A stretch of 34,420 bases of DNA from Hungateiclostridiaceae bacterium UBA1305 (lineage in GTDB: Bacteria; Bacillota; Clostridia; Acetivibrionales; DTU013). Location: contig DBTX01000065.1 in assembly GCA_002307275.1 (NCBI GenBank), positions 1 to 34,420 on the forward strand, read 5' to 3'. A program made the position numbers and the translations under genes. This document shows positions 8,193 through 14,339 of this stretch, piece after piece; position 1 is the stretch's first letter, and each line of letters begins with the position of its first letter. Under the pieces are notes generated by a model. It had not been told where the DNA came from and did not search any database. It saw only the letters and a list, made by a program, of their open reading frames with translations.

Positions 8193-8621
8193 CTATTTAT
8201 TATCCGAAGTCATCTTTGCATCTATGCATACTTCGGTATCAATTATGACTCCATTGACTGGCAAAGCTTCAGGCTGTTCTTTCTCCGCTGCTGCCGTCGG
8301 TGTTACGGGATACACTGCCGGTGTTGCCGGAGTTTCCAGTGTCGTCGGTACTCCCAGCACCGCCGGCAATTCGGATTCCATTGAAGCTTCCGCCTCATTA
8401 GTATAAAATCCAATCTCCTCCATATCCTCGCCGTCAGATTCCATTTCTGTCTCATCATTCTCCGGCAATTCCGGCGGCAAATCATCATGCCATGTATCAC
8501 CGTTAAAATTCTGCATATTAAAAGTATTCCGATATGTTTCCGTATTCCTGGGACCCTTCAAATAAGTAAAAGCAACATAAATTACGCCAATGATCAGTAG
8601 AAGCATAATTATTCCGTTCAT
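8193..8621 (-). CDS. Single-pass membrane protein with acidic and Pro/Thr-rich tail
   Basis: 142 residues. One N-terminal hydrophobic segment (IIMLLLIIGVIYVAFTYL) is followed by a very acidic stretch (about 48-85) and a low-complexity Pro/Thr/Ala/Val region (VLGVPTTLETPATPAVYPV). No catalytic motif is visible and I do not recognise a family. The lone N-terminal helix could act as a membrane anchor, with the tail either side. ATG at 8621 has GAGGTGAT directly upstream. It lies 36 bp upstream of the esterase gene on the same strand, so the two are likely one operon; no functional link can be read from the sequence. Confidence 0.72.
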   Translation of the reverse strand: MNGIIMLLLIIGVIYVAFTYLKGPRNTETYRNTFNMQNFNGDTWHDDLPPELPENDETEMESDGEDMEEIGFYTNEAEASMESELPAVLGVPTTLETPATPAVYPVTPTAAAEKEQPEALPVNGVIIDTEVCIDAKMTSDNK

Positions 8622-8687
8622 ATCATCACCTCAAAATTACTTATTCGACACATACCTTGTTTTTCCTTTATAAAACATATAAAAATA

Positions 8688-8716
8688 TTTACGTCAAAGC
8701 ACCGGTTTGATATACT
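8688..8716 (+). promoter_or_regulatory. Promoter of the HAD hydrolase gene
   Basis: TTTACG (8688-8693), 17-bp spacer, TATACT (8711-8716), about 50 bp before the ATG at 8766. Confidence 0.6.
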
Positions 8717-8765
8717 CAAAAAAGCTGATCCAAACAGTCGGCAGCTAAAATTCCAGGAGGACATT

Positions 8766-9440
8766 ATGAAGTATTCAGGCATTATTTTCGACTTTAATGG
8801 AACATTATTATTTGACACACCGATGCATGAACAAGTATGGCGTGACTATTCCGTGCATTTGAGAGGCAGTCCGCTTTCAGAAGAAGAGTTTCTTCATATG
8901 CATGGCAGGCCAACCAGGTTTTTTCTTGAATACCTGCTTGGACGGTCTTTAAGTGAATCCGAAATAGACTATCATAGTGAGGAAAAGGAAAAAATCTACA
9001 GAAAAATATGCCTGGATCTAAGGCCTGATCTGAAACTGACAACTGGAGCCTGCGAACTGCTGGACTTCCTGAAATCCCGGAGAATACCCCGCACCATAGC
9101 AACTGCATCCATAAAGTCAAACGTTGATTTCTATTTTGAAACCTTTCATCTAAGTAAGTGGTTCGATTACGGCAAAGTTATATATGATGACGGAAGCTTT
9201 CCTGGGAAACCAGATCCGCAGATTTACCTGCGGGCGGCGCAGAAGCTGAGTCTGCCACCGCAGGAATGTATCGTTGCAGAAGATGCGCTGTCAGGGATCG
9301 AGTCCGCACATAGCGCAGATATCGGCTGCATCGTGGCTATTGGTCCAGAAGAGACGCATACCGTATTGAAGGCATATTCCGGAGTTAAACATACAATAGC
9401 GGACTTTACAGAATTTGATAGAAACTTATTCAAAATGTAA
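8766..9440 (+). CDS. HAD superfamily hydrolase, beta-phosphoglucomutase-like, with DFNGT motif
   Basis: 224 residues with cap insertion after motif I (C1 cap). Motif I is IIFDFNGTLLFD: nucleophile Asp9, but the residue at +2, normally Asp and the general acid/base, is Asn11. Motif II is ATAS (112-115), motif III Lys148 in GKPDPQIY, motif IV EDALSGIESA with Glu172 and Asp173. The fold and other motifs fit phosphatase or phosphomutase members such as PgmB. Asn at +2 may slow or change the reaction; I recall DFNGT variants in Clostridia, so it may mark a subfamily rather than decay. SD CAGGAGG precedes ATG 8766. Monocistronic with its own promoter. Substrate unknown. Confidence 0.87.
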   Translation: MKYSGIIFDFNGTLLFDTPMHEQVWRDYSVHLRGSPLSEEEFLHMHGRPTRFFLEYLLGRSLSESEIDYHSEEKEKIYRKICLDLRPDLKLTTGACELLDFLKSRRIPRTIATASIKSNVDFYFETFHLSKWFDYGKVIYDDGSFPGKPDPQIYLRAAQKLSLPPQECIVAEDALSGIESAHSADIGCIVAIGPEETHTVLKAYSGVKHTIADFTEFDRNLFKM

Positions 9441-9499
9441 TATATTTTTAACATAATTCGGCTTATGAATGTGTATAATAATGACGAAGATTTATATAA

Positions 9500-9546
9500 G
9501 ACAAGCTATCCAACGGAATCCTCAAAGGATGAAGCTGTTCTCTGTC
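9500..9546 (+). promoter_or_regulatory. Folded leader upstream of a 40-residue membrane peptide gene
   Basis: GACA (9500-9503) pairs with TGTC (9543-9546), AGCT (9504-9507) with AGCT (9533-9536), and inside is the hairpin ATCCT-CAA-AGGAT (9518-9530), leaving a GTTCTC bulge on one side. A TATAAT at 9474-9479 could be the -10 box, with no good -35. It does not match any riboswitch consensus I know. Confidence 0.4.
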
Positions 9547-9560
9547 GAAGCGGGTGAATT

Positions 9561-9683
9561 ATGGAAAGATTTAGAAATTACACAGGCATGTTTATCGAAC
9601 TGATGCTGATGGGAATTATGTATTTGATAATTCTTCCCTTCAAAGTTTTGTACAGTCTTGGCAACAGGCTGGTATCCAGATAA
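9561..9683 (+). CDS. Small membrane protein, 40 residues, unknown
   Basis: A short frame begins with ATG at 9561, preceded by GGTGA four bases upstream. It encodes MERFRNYTGMFIELMLMG followed by a hydrophobic core (IMYLIILPFKVLYSL) and a short basic end (GNRLVSR). One membrane helix with a charged N-terminus is plausible. It sits between the HAD gene and tadA, behind a folded leader and ahead of the tadA promoter. The family is unknown to me. Support is the SD, the reasonable composition and the lack of any other gene in 370 bp; the small size limits confidence. Confidence 0.5.
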   Translation: MERFRNYTGMFIELMLMGIMYLIILPFKVLYSLGNRLVSR

Positions 9684-9735
9684 TGTAAACTCATTATTTG
9701 GTTTATTATTTCCAGAAGATGTCTGAATTAAGCAA

Positions 9736-9764
9736 TTGATTGTTTCAATCTATTGTAGTATAAT
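9736..9764 (+). promoter_or_regulatory. Promoter of tadA
   Basis: TTGATT (9736-9741), 17-bp spacer, TATAAT (9759-9764), 44 bp before the TTG start at 9808. The longer open frame beginning at 9736 therefore starts inside the promoter and is not real. Confidence 0.7.
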
Positions 9765-9807
9765 CGTATGTACGTGTTTTTCCTTGAAAATTTCAGGAGG
9801 TCCGAGC

Positions 9808-10308
9808 TTGAATAATGTAGCGGGACACCGCCCTTTTCCAATCCATGAATGGTATATGGCTCAAGCCCTGAAGGAAGCGGAAAAGGCAAGAAAAATAGGC
9901 GAAACTCCAGTAGGTGCAGTTGTGGTCAGAGATGGCAGGATCGTCGCCAAAGGCCATAATGAAAAGGAGTTGAAAAACGACTCCACATTGCACGCAGAGA
10001 TGACCGCGATCCGGAAAGCCTGCAGTAAGCTTGGATCGTGGCGGCTGAACGACTGTGACCTGTATGTGACGCTTGAACCCTGTACCATGTGCGCAGGTGC
10101 AATTATTCAGGCAAGGCTCAGGAATCTGTACATCGGCACATCCGATTTGAAGGCCGGTGCAGCTGGATCGGTAATTGACGTATTCCGGGTCGACGCCTTC
10201 AACCACAAGGTCGAGGTAAGCTGGGGCCTGTTGGCGGAGGAATGTTCCGGGATTCTGAAGGAGTTTTTCCAGGAATTGAGAGAACGCAAGACAGCAGAGA
10301 AGCTGTAA
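9808..10308 (+). CDS. tadA: tRNA-specific adenosine deaminase TadA
   Basis: 166 residues from a TTG start at 9808 with AGGAGGT six to seven bases upstream. It carries the deaminase signature: His62-Ala-Glu64 (zinc ligand and proton shuttle) and PCTMC with Cys92 and Cys95. The N-terminal MAQALKEAEKA, GETPVGAVVV and the later GAAGSVIDVF are hallmarks of TadA, which converts A34 to inosine in tRNA-Arg(ACG) so that it reads CGU, CGC and CGA. Family length is 150-170. In many Firmicutes tadA neighbours serine tRNA genes, as here. It has its own promoter. The 95 bp after the stop hold no SRP RNA that I can recognise. Confidence 0.95.
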   Translation: MNNVAGHRPFPIHEWYMAQALKEAEKARKIGETPVGAVVVRDGRIVAKGHNEKELKNDSTLHAEMTAIRKACSKLGSWRLNDCDLYVTLEPCTMCAGAIIQARLRNLYIGTSDLKAGAAGSVIDVFRVDAFNHKVEVSWGLLAEECSGILKEFFQELRERKTAEKL

Positions 10309-10403
10309 TGCAATAAAGTGGCCGGGCAGTAACGTAGTGCGGTAATAAATTGAAACGGAACACCAGGCTCTTATTAAGGGTGTTTCAGTAAAATTTCATA
10401 TAC

Positions 10404-10450
10404 GGAAGAGTATCCAAGTGGTCGCAACGAGCTGTACTCGAAATCGTGTC
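10404..10450 (+). pseudogene. tRNA-Ser 5' half, remnant 1
   Basis: GGAAGAG at 10404 begins a stretch that follows the intact tRNA-Ser at 10786 (about three quarters identical, same D-arm GGTC) through the anticodon-loop block ACTCGAAATC, then diverges. There is no variable arm, T-arm or matching acceptor 3' strand after it. The break falls at the same place as in remnant 2. Confidence 0.7.
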
Positions 10451-10529
10451 GGTCGCTGAGCATGTAAATGCCAGAAACCCTTGATATACCGTGGCTTCCG
10501 GGTTTACCTTGATTTTTAGTAATTAGTGT

Positions 10530-10568
10530 TTTCTACGTTTTTTCTACGCTTTGCGCTTACTTTCTACG
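10530..10568 (+). repeat. Three direct repeats TTTCTACG (integrase arm-site-like)
   Basis: Exact 8-bp copies at 10530-10537, 10541-10548 and 10561-10568, that is 11 and 20 bp apart, about one and two helical turns. They lie between the two tRNA-Ser remnants. The spacing on one helix face resembles tyrosine-integrase arm sites; that role is inference. Confidence 0.55.
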
Positions 10569-10594
10569 GGGTGCAGCGTATAAAAATATAATAT

Positions 10595-10640
10595 GGAGTG
10601 GTATCGAAGTGGTCATAACGGGACTGACTCGAAATCGGAT
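10595..10640 (+). pseudogene. tRNA-Ser 5' half, remnant 2
   Basis: 10595-10636 matches the intact tRNA 10786-10827 at 39 of 42 positions, including acceptor 5' strand GGAGTGG, D-arm and CTGACTCGAAATC. Similarity stops just after the anticodon loop. No 3' half follows, so it cannot be a functional tRNA. Confidence 0.8.
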
Positions 10641-10719
10641 CGGTCGAAGGCTTGACTGCTAGGCACAAACCCGCATGGAATCAGGCTTTGTGAGCGCTTG
10701 ATAAATGAAAAATTTTCGC

Positions 10720-10742
10720 AAATGCTAACACTTTGCTCACAG
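10720..10742 (+). repeat. Arm-like repeat, left copy (AAATGCTAAC..TTGCTCAC)
   Basis: 23 bp here agree at 19 positions, in the same orientation, with 14157-14179 (AAATGCTAAC..TTGCTAAC). The pair brackets the 3.4-kb accessory gene block. Such GCTAAC doublets look like integrase arm sites; role inferred. Confidence 0.5.
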
Positions 10743-10785
10743 TTTTCTAAAAAGCGTTTTTCCGCTCCGGCGGTTTAACATATAC

Positions 10786-10874
10786 GGAGAGGTATCGAAG
10801 AGGTCATAACGGGGCTGACTCGAAATCAGTTTGTCGGAAACGGCACGCGGGTTCGAATCCCGCCCTCTCCGCCA
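10786..10874 (+). tRNA. tRNA-Ser (anticodon CGA)
   Basis: Acceptor GGAGAGG (10786-10792) pairs with CCTCTCC (10864-10870), then discriminator G and encoded CCA (10872-10874). T-arm is GCGGG-TTCGAAT-CCCGC (10847-10863). The anticodon stem-loop is CTGA-CTCGAAA-TCAG, giving CGA at loop positions 34-36, which reads UCG. The long variable arm (about 10831-10846) is the class II feature of serine tRNAs. This is the only complete copy of three tRNA-Ser-like units here. Confidence 0.95.
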
Positions 10875-10905
10875 CTTTGGGGGCTTTTTGCCCCCACCAG
10901 CAATC

Positions 10906-10938
10906 AATGGCCTGTCAGAATATGACAGGCCATTTTTA
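10906..10938 (+). terminator. Rho-independent terminator after tRNA-Ser
   Basis: 12-bp perfect stem AATGGCCTGTCA / TGACAGGCCATT with GAATA loop and T-run. A second hairpin, TGGGGGC-TTTTT-GCCCCCA (10878-10896), lies just before it, right after the tRNA 3' end. Confidence 0.85.
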
Positions 10939-10961
10939 TAAAGCAGCGGAGGGAATCGCCG

Positions 10962-11213
10962 ATGAAAGCCTGGAAGCAAAAAACTTGGCAACATGAAACA
11001 ACTGGACTTGACGGAAAATGTCAGTTATTTAGCGTCAATATATTTGATTACAAATGGCACAACACCGGTGAAAAGGCTCATATTAGAGACCCTCTATATG
11101 GTCAGGAATATGATTTTACAATTTTTCGTGTTACTATTGACGGGCAGGATCATAAGTTTGCAGCTGGCGAATTCAGTAATTGCGTATGGGGCTTTTATGT
11201 TTTTAAATACTAA
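10962..11213 (+). CDS. Hypothetical protein, 83 residues
   Basis: Begins MKAWKQKTWQHETTG with GGAGGG upstream of the ATG at 10962. The body predicts mostly beta strands and ends with a distinctive FAAGEFSNCVWGFYVFKY. There is no signal peptide or membrane segment. I do not recognise the family. It is the first gene after the tRNA-Ser terminator, 36 bp ahead of the damaged nucleotidyltransferase gene. An overlapping frame at 10993-11265 is less protein-like. Its neighbours are all broken genes, so it may be a surviving passenger of a mobile island. Confidence 0.6.
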   Translation: MKAWKQKTWQHETTGLDGKCQLFSVNIFDYKWHNTGEKAHIRDPLYGQEYDFTIFRVTIDGQDHKFAAGEFSNCVWGFYVFKY

Positions 11214-11248
11214 GCATTATGTAGCTTTGTCAATAGAGGAGTCCATCT

Positions 11249-11930
11249 ATGGAACAGATGAGTAAAGAAGGTGGATAGTGATTACGATGTGCGATTCTTT
11301 TATGTGTGCCCAAAGGCTTACTATCTACGGCTTGACAGGACGAGAGACGTGCTGGAATACCCGCTTAATGATGTGTTGGACATAAACGGCTGGGACATTG
11401 ATAAGACTTTGAAGTTGCTTCATGCCTCCAATCCAACGTTGTTCGAGTGGAGCAACTCACCTATCGTTTATAAAACCACGGATGAATTTAAGCAGTTATT
11501 GCCTCTCATCGGCAATTATTTCGTAGCCAGATCAGGATTGTGGCACTATCTAAGCACGGCTGAAGGAAACTACTGTGAATACCTGAAGGGCGAGACGGTA
11601 AAAGCAAAAAAATATTTCTATGTTATCCGTCCCTTACTGGCTTGCCGCTGGATTCTGGAACGGCATACACCGCCTTCGATGCTTTTTACCGAGCTTTTAG
11701 AAACACAGCTTGAGCCGGAACTGAAACCTGTTGTTGCTGATCTGTTAAAGCTTAAAATGTCCACGCCGGAAATCGGGGAGACTCCGAAAATTGCTCCGCT
11801 TAATGAATTTATAGAGCAGAATTTGAGTATAATCCGAGAACAAATCGAAGCTCTGCCAAAAGAGCAGCCAAGTAATTGGGAACCTCTAAATGATTTGTTT
11901 CTCTCTATTTTGGACCGCAGAAAGGAGTAA
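11249..11930 (+). pseudogene. Nucleotidyltransferase (RlaP/YcgL-like), N-terminal catalytic segment deleted
   Basis: The 219-residue frame from GTG 11271 begins DSDYDVRFFYVCPKAYYL, the second half of the nucleotidyltransferase motif 'GSRAWGF.S.DSDYDVRF', and continues through the helical C-terminal part (SNSPIVYKTTDEFKQL, KKYFYVIRPLLACRWIL). The first motif half with GS is absent. A good start, GAGGAG eight bases before ATG 11249, opens a frame that stops after nine codons, one frame away from the downstream coding sequence. The simplest reading is an internal deletion that removed GS..G and shifted the frame. Relatives run about 250-270 residues. Without GS the active site cannot bind NTP normally, so I call it a pseudogene. 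Downstream it overlaps the SD of the next gene. Confidence 0.7.
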
Positions 11931-11939
11931 GGTAGTCTT

Positions 11940-12120
11940 ATGCCAACAAATGAACATAACGAGCTTCCCCTCCCAATGCTTGCTTTCAAACTTGAGGGTA
12001 TGGATGATTCTATTGAACTTACAATCGATGAAGTTTGGGGATACCCAAATGAAACAAGCTACGGCGGCGGATACGGGGCTAAAGGAAATCTGTCTATTCG
12101 TGCCGGAGAATATATGGTTG
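11940..12120 (+). pseudogene. WapI-immunity-like protein, 3'-truncated
   Basis: ATG 11940 follows AAAGGAG at the end of the preceding gene, suggesting translational coupling. The first 60 residues look genuine: LPMLAFKLEGMDDSIEL then DEVWGYPNETSYGGGYGAKG and LSIRAGEY, a beta-rich pattern like WapI-family immunity proteins (low certainty). From about 12121 the DNA belongs to a metallophosphoesterase fragment on the other strand, so the rest of the open frame to 12299 is not native coding sequence. Family members are roughly 130-160 residues, so less than half is left. The junction marks a deletion or illegitimate joining inside the island. Confidence 0.55.
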
Positions 12121-12342
12121 TTAATGCTTTTTGCCGTGTAGTCTGTTTAAATATTCGTTTGCCGACACAGCATTACGGAAAAATAAATCGCCAAGAATAT
12201 AGACTGTGTCGCTCTCGCCAACACAATTATTCCATTGCGCCAGAAGGTATTCGTCCATTTCCTCGACTGTGGCGAAGGGTCTGTTGCAATGCTTTATAAT
12301 GTTGGCGTGACCAAAGTGCTGGTCAGCGGTAAAATAAATCAG
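12121..12342 (-). pseudogene. Metallophosphoesterase fragment
   Basis: Minus strand, 73 codons. It reads IYFTADQHFGHANIIKHCNR, then FATVEEMDEYLLAQWN, then DTVYILGDLFFR and NRLHGKKH, followed at once by a stop at 12121-12123. The first two metal-binding motifs of the calcineurin-like fold (DxH and GD) are intact. GN(H/D) and the later His motifs, which should follow HGKKH, are missing. Complete relatives are about 170-190 residues. There is no ATG; CTG at 12342 with AGGTGG upstream may be a mutated start. It lies 23 bp after the stop of the DUF4143 ATPase gene on the same strand. The cut point coincides with the truncation of the plus-strand gene at 12120. Confidence 0.75.
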
Positions 12343-12365
12343 AGCAAATCCACCTTTCTTTCCTG

Positions 12366-13664
12366 TTAAACCTTATCGATAGTCCCAATCGCGTAAAGAG
12401 GCAAATTTATCAGCCAATCCTCTTTTTTGTAATCTGCCATTGAAGTACGCAATGAAATTTTCGGATTGAATTTTTCGCGGAAGGTCTTCAAACTTTTTGC
12501 CTGCAGATTCACTTCAGCTTTTACTTCCAAGGGAATTACAACCTCACCGTTATCAATAAGAAAATCAACCTCAGCACTATTCCTGTCATTAGTCCAATAA
12601 TATGTACTAATATTTTTGTGCGTTTTCAATTGCTGCAGGACATATTGCTCGGTCAATGCCCCCTTAAACTCTTTAAATAACTCGTTTCTGTCAAGCAGCA
12701 CATCCTGACGCAGGCGAACCATACAGGACAATAATCCGACGTCTAATAAAAACAATTTAAAAGCCTTCAAATCCTCATATGCTTTTAGAGGTAGACTCGG
12801 AGCCGTTACCCTGTTAACCATATGCACAAGCCCGCAATCCGTCAGCCATAACAAAGCCATTTCATATTCCTTTGCCCTTGCGCCTTCTTTAATCAAGCCA
12901 TATATGAACTTCTTGTTCTCTTTTGTTAGCTGCGAGGGGATGCTGTTCCATAGCATCCTGATGCGGGGAACAACATCATGGGGAGCATGCTTTGAAAAAT
13001 CCTGCTCATAAGCATCCAATATCCGTCCCTGAATTTCTCTTGCCTCGCTAAAATCTTTATTTGCAGAAAAATTATATACCACTTCAGGCATGCCGCCTAC
13101 ATAATAATATTGTTTCAAAAGATCAATATACTCTTGCCTGAATGTAGTTACCATCGAATAATCGCTGCCATCCAAAAGCTTAATATACTGCTCCTTACCC
13201 ATAGCGAGCATAAATTCCTGAAAGGAAAGTGGATATAAATCTATAAACTCAACCTTGCCGACGGGGAAGGATGTCCCTTGATGAAGCGCAACGCCCAACA
13301 GGCTTCCGGCACAAACAATATTATACTGCGGAGCGTTTTCATTAAAATATTTCAAAGAGGTCAAGGCTTTGGGAACCTCCTGAATCTCATCAAAGATTAG
13401 AAGGGTCTCAGCCGAATCTATTTTATGCCCGGCATACAGTTCAAGCCCTGTTACTATCCTCTCAATATTTAAGTCGGCAGCAAACAATTCCTGCATACGC
13501 TGATTGTTGTCAAAACTGATATACACACACTTCTTATATGCTTTTGCGCCAAACTCTTTCATAAGCCAGGTCTTTCCGACCTGCCTCGCCCCACGTATAA
13601 TTAACGGCTTTCTGCCCTTTTTGTCTTTCCATTTATATAAAAGTTCGATTGCTGTGCGGTACAA
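12366..13664 (-). CDS. AAA_14 / DUF4143 ATP-binding protein
   Basis: 432 residues from TTG 13664. The GTG at 13673 lies within the SD AGGAGGTG, and MYRTAIELLYKWKDKK is the usual family beginning. Walker A GARQVGKT (25-32), Walker B LLIFDEIQE (88-96), sensor-like CAGSLLGVAL (118-127), then the DUF4143 part with a PD-(D/E)xK-like end, EVDFLIDNGEVVIPLEVKA, near residues 370-390. Such ATPases of about 380-450 residues are abundant in Bacteroidota, Firmicutes and Archaea and their job is poorly known; nuclease-linked or defence roles have been proposed. The frame is intact among broken neighbours. Upstream are nested palindromes that may control it. Confidence 0.88.
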   Translation of the reverse strand: MYRTAIELLYKWKDKKGRKPLIIRGARQVGKTWLMKEFGAKAYKKCVYISFDNNQRMQELFAADLNIERIVTGLELYAGHKIDSAETLLIFDEIQEVPKALTSLKYFNENAPQYNIVCAGSLLGVALHQGTSFPVGKVEFIDLYPLSFQEFMLAMGKEQYIKLLDGSDYSMVTTFRQEYIDLLKQYYYVGGMPEVVYNFSANKDFSEAREIQGRILDAYEQDFSKHAPHDVVPRIRMLWNSIPSQLTKENKKFIYGLIKEGARAKEYEMALLWLTDCGLVHMVNRVTAPSLPLKAYEDLKAFKLFLLDVGLLSCMVRLRQDVLLDRNELFKEFKGALTEQYVLQQLKTHKNISTYYWTNDRNSAEVDFLIDNGEVVIPLEVKAEVNLQAKSLKTFREKFNPKISLRTSMADYKKEDWLINLPLYAIGTIDKV

Positions 13665-13824
13665 AGTAGCCACCTCCTGTCTTTACACAGGATAGTATAT
13701 CAATAAAATACAAAAAATACAACGACTTTTTGAAAATAAAATACACTTTTTGCAGTGACTTTTAGTGCTATATTTTGCTTTAAGGTTATATCTGCAAAAC
13801 TTCTCATATATAAATACTTTTACA

Positions 13825-13840
13825 GTTATAATGTTATAAC
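13825..13840. repeat. Inverted repeat GTTATAA-TG-TTATAAC
   Basis: Perfect 7-bp arms with a 2-bp centre, between the divergent ATPase gene and the 51-residue protein gene. Its centre is 63 bp from that of the TTTAACGCAC palindrome, close to six helical turns. A protein-binding site is likely from the geometry; the protein is unknown. Confidence 0.55.
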
Positions 13841-13851
13841 CCTATAAACTT

Positions 13852-13916
13852 TTTAACGCACGGTTCAACACACGATAATATATCTTTAACGCACACGTGC
13901 GTTAAAACGTGTGTTG
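13852..13916. repeat. Nested palindromes built from TTTAACGCAC and CAACACACG
   Basis: TTTAACGCAC occurs at 13852-13861 and 13885-13894, and its reverse complement at 13897-13906, the last two forming a perfect 10-bp palindrome with an AC centre. Around it, CAACACACG (13866-13874) is inverted as CGTGTGTTG (13908-13916). CAACACACG recurs at 14349-14357, followed by GCGTGCGT. The layout suits an operator cluster, a replication or transfer origin, or a recombination accessory site. Confidence 0.6.
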
Positions 13917-13955
13917 ATGTTTCCGACCGTTTCGATTAATATTTAATGTACTACG

Positions 13956-13985
13956 CTGACATCAGGCTCTCCATTGTGATATAAT
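13956..13985 (+). promoter_or_regulatory. Promoter of the 51-residue protein gene
   Basis: CTGACA (13956-13961), 18-bp spacer, TATAAT (13980-13985), 18 bp before the ATG at 14003. Confidence 0.5.
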
Positions 13986-14002
13986 TCCTTCAGGAGTGGT
14001 AG

Positions 14003-14158
14003 ATGATGGATAAAGAAAAACAATTGCCAAAATCAACAAATTTGGACAATGAGATTGATACAGCTATCGCAAAAGCCGAAGCCGAGTATGTTTCTAAGGA
14101 GCAGCTTATAGATGCAAGGGAAGCCCTATCGGATTTAAAGAAGAAGTATTTTGGATAA
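14003..14158 (+). CDS. Small charged protein, 51 residues, unknown
   Basis: MMDKEKQLPKSTNLDNEID continues with an almost wholly helical, Glu/Lys/Ala-rich body (AEAEYVSKEQLIDAREAL) and ends DLKKKYFG. CAGGAG lies about six to eight bases before ATG 14003; ATG 14006 is equally placed. It has no signal peptide or membrane segment. Small acidic/helical ORFs like this are common near excision or regulatory genes of integrative elements, but I cannot name a family. The stop overlaps the AAATGCTAAC repeat block. Confidence 0.6.
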   Translation: MMDKEKQLPKSTNLDNEIDTAIAKAEAEYVSKEQLIDAREALSDLKKKYFG

Positions 14159-14210
14159 ATGCTAACCCCTTGCTAACAAATATCCGGAAAATATTCTTTT
14201 GTTAGCATTT
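14157..14210. repeat. Arm-like repeat, right copy, with hairpin
   Basis: AAATGCTAAC (14157-14166) and TTGCTAAC (14170-14177) are direct copies of the block at 10720-10742, and GTTAGCATTT (14201-14210) inverts the first. TGCTAACAAA (14171-14180) and TTTGTTAGCA (14198-14207) form a 10-bp stem with inner AATAT/ATATT pairing and trailing T's, so the same DNA may also terminate the 51-residue gene. Confidence 0.55.
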
Positions 14211-14330
14211 TCCTCGAAGCCTCTTGGCATAAGCATAGCAGCCATAAAACCCGCGCTGTTGAGCCATTTTCACCGCTCCCAGCGACACTAAAAAACAACG
14301 ACAGGATATTTGCGGACACTCAGGGACAAC

Positions 14331-14339
14331 GACTCGAAA
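14331..14339 (+). other. Possible attachment core GACTCGAAA
   Basis: The nine bases equal the anticodon-loop block of the intact tRNA-Ser and of remnant 2, where both partial tRNAs break. It lies 120 bp past the right arm-like repeats. A 9-mer could occur by chance, so this is weak. Otherwise 14211-14608 holds no gene I can support; frames at 14202-14402 (minus) and 14473-14679 (plus) have no SD or family. Confidence 0.3.

Noticed and set aside
10309..10403. Possible SRP RNA (ffs) after tadA, as in other Firmicutes
   Set aside because: The conserved SRP RNA tetraloop region and GGAAGCAGCC-like core are not visible here.
10993..11265. 90-residue frame overlapping the first island gene
   Set aside because: The alternative frame (10962-11213) has an SD and more protein-like ending; both cannot be real.
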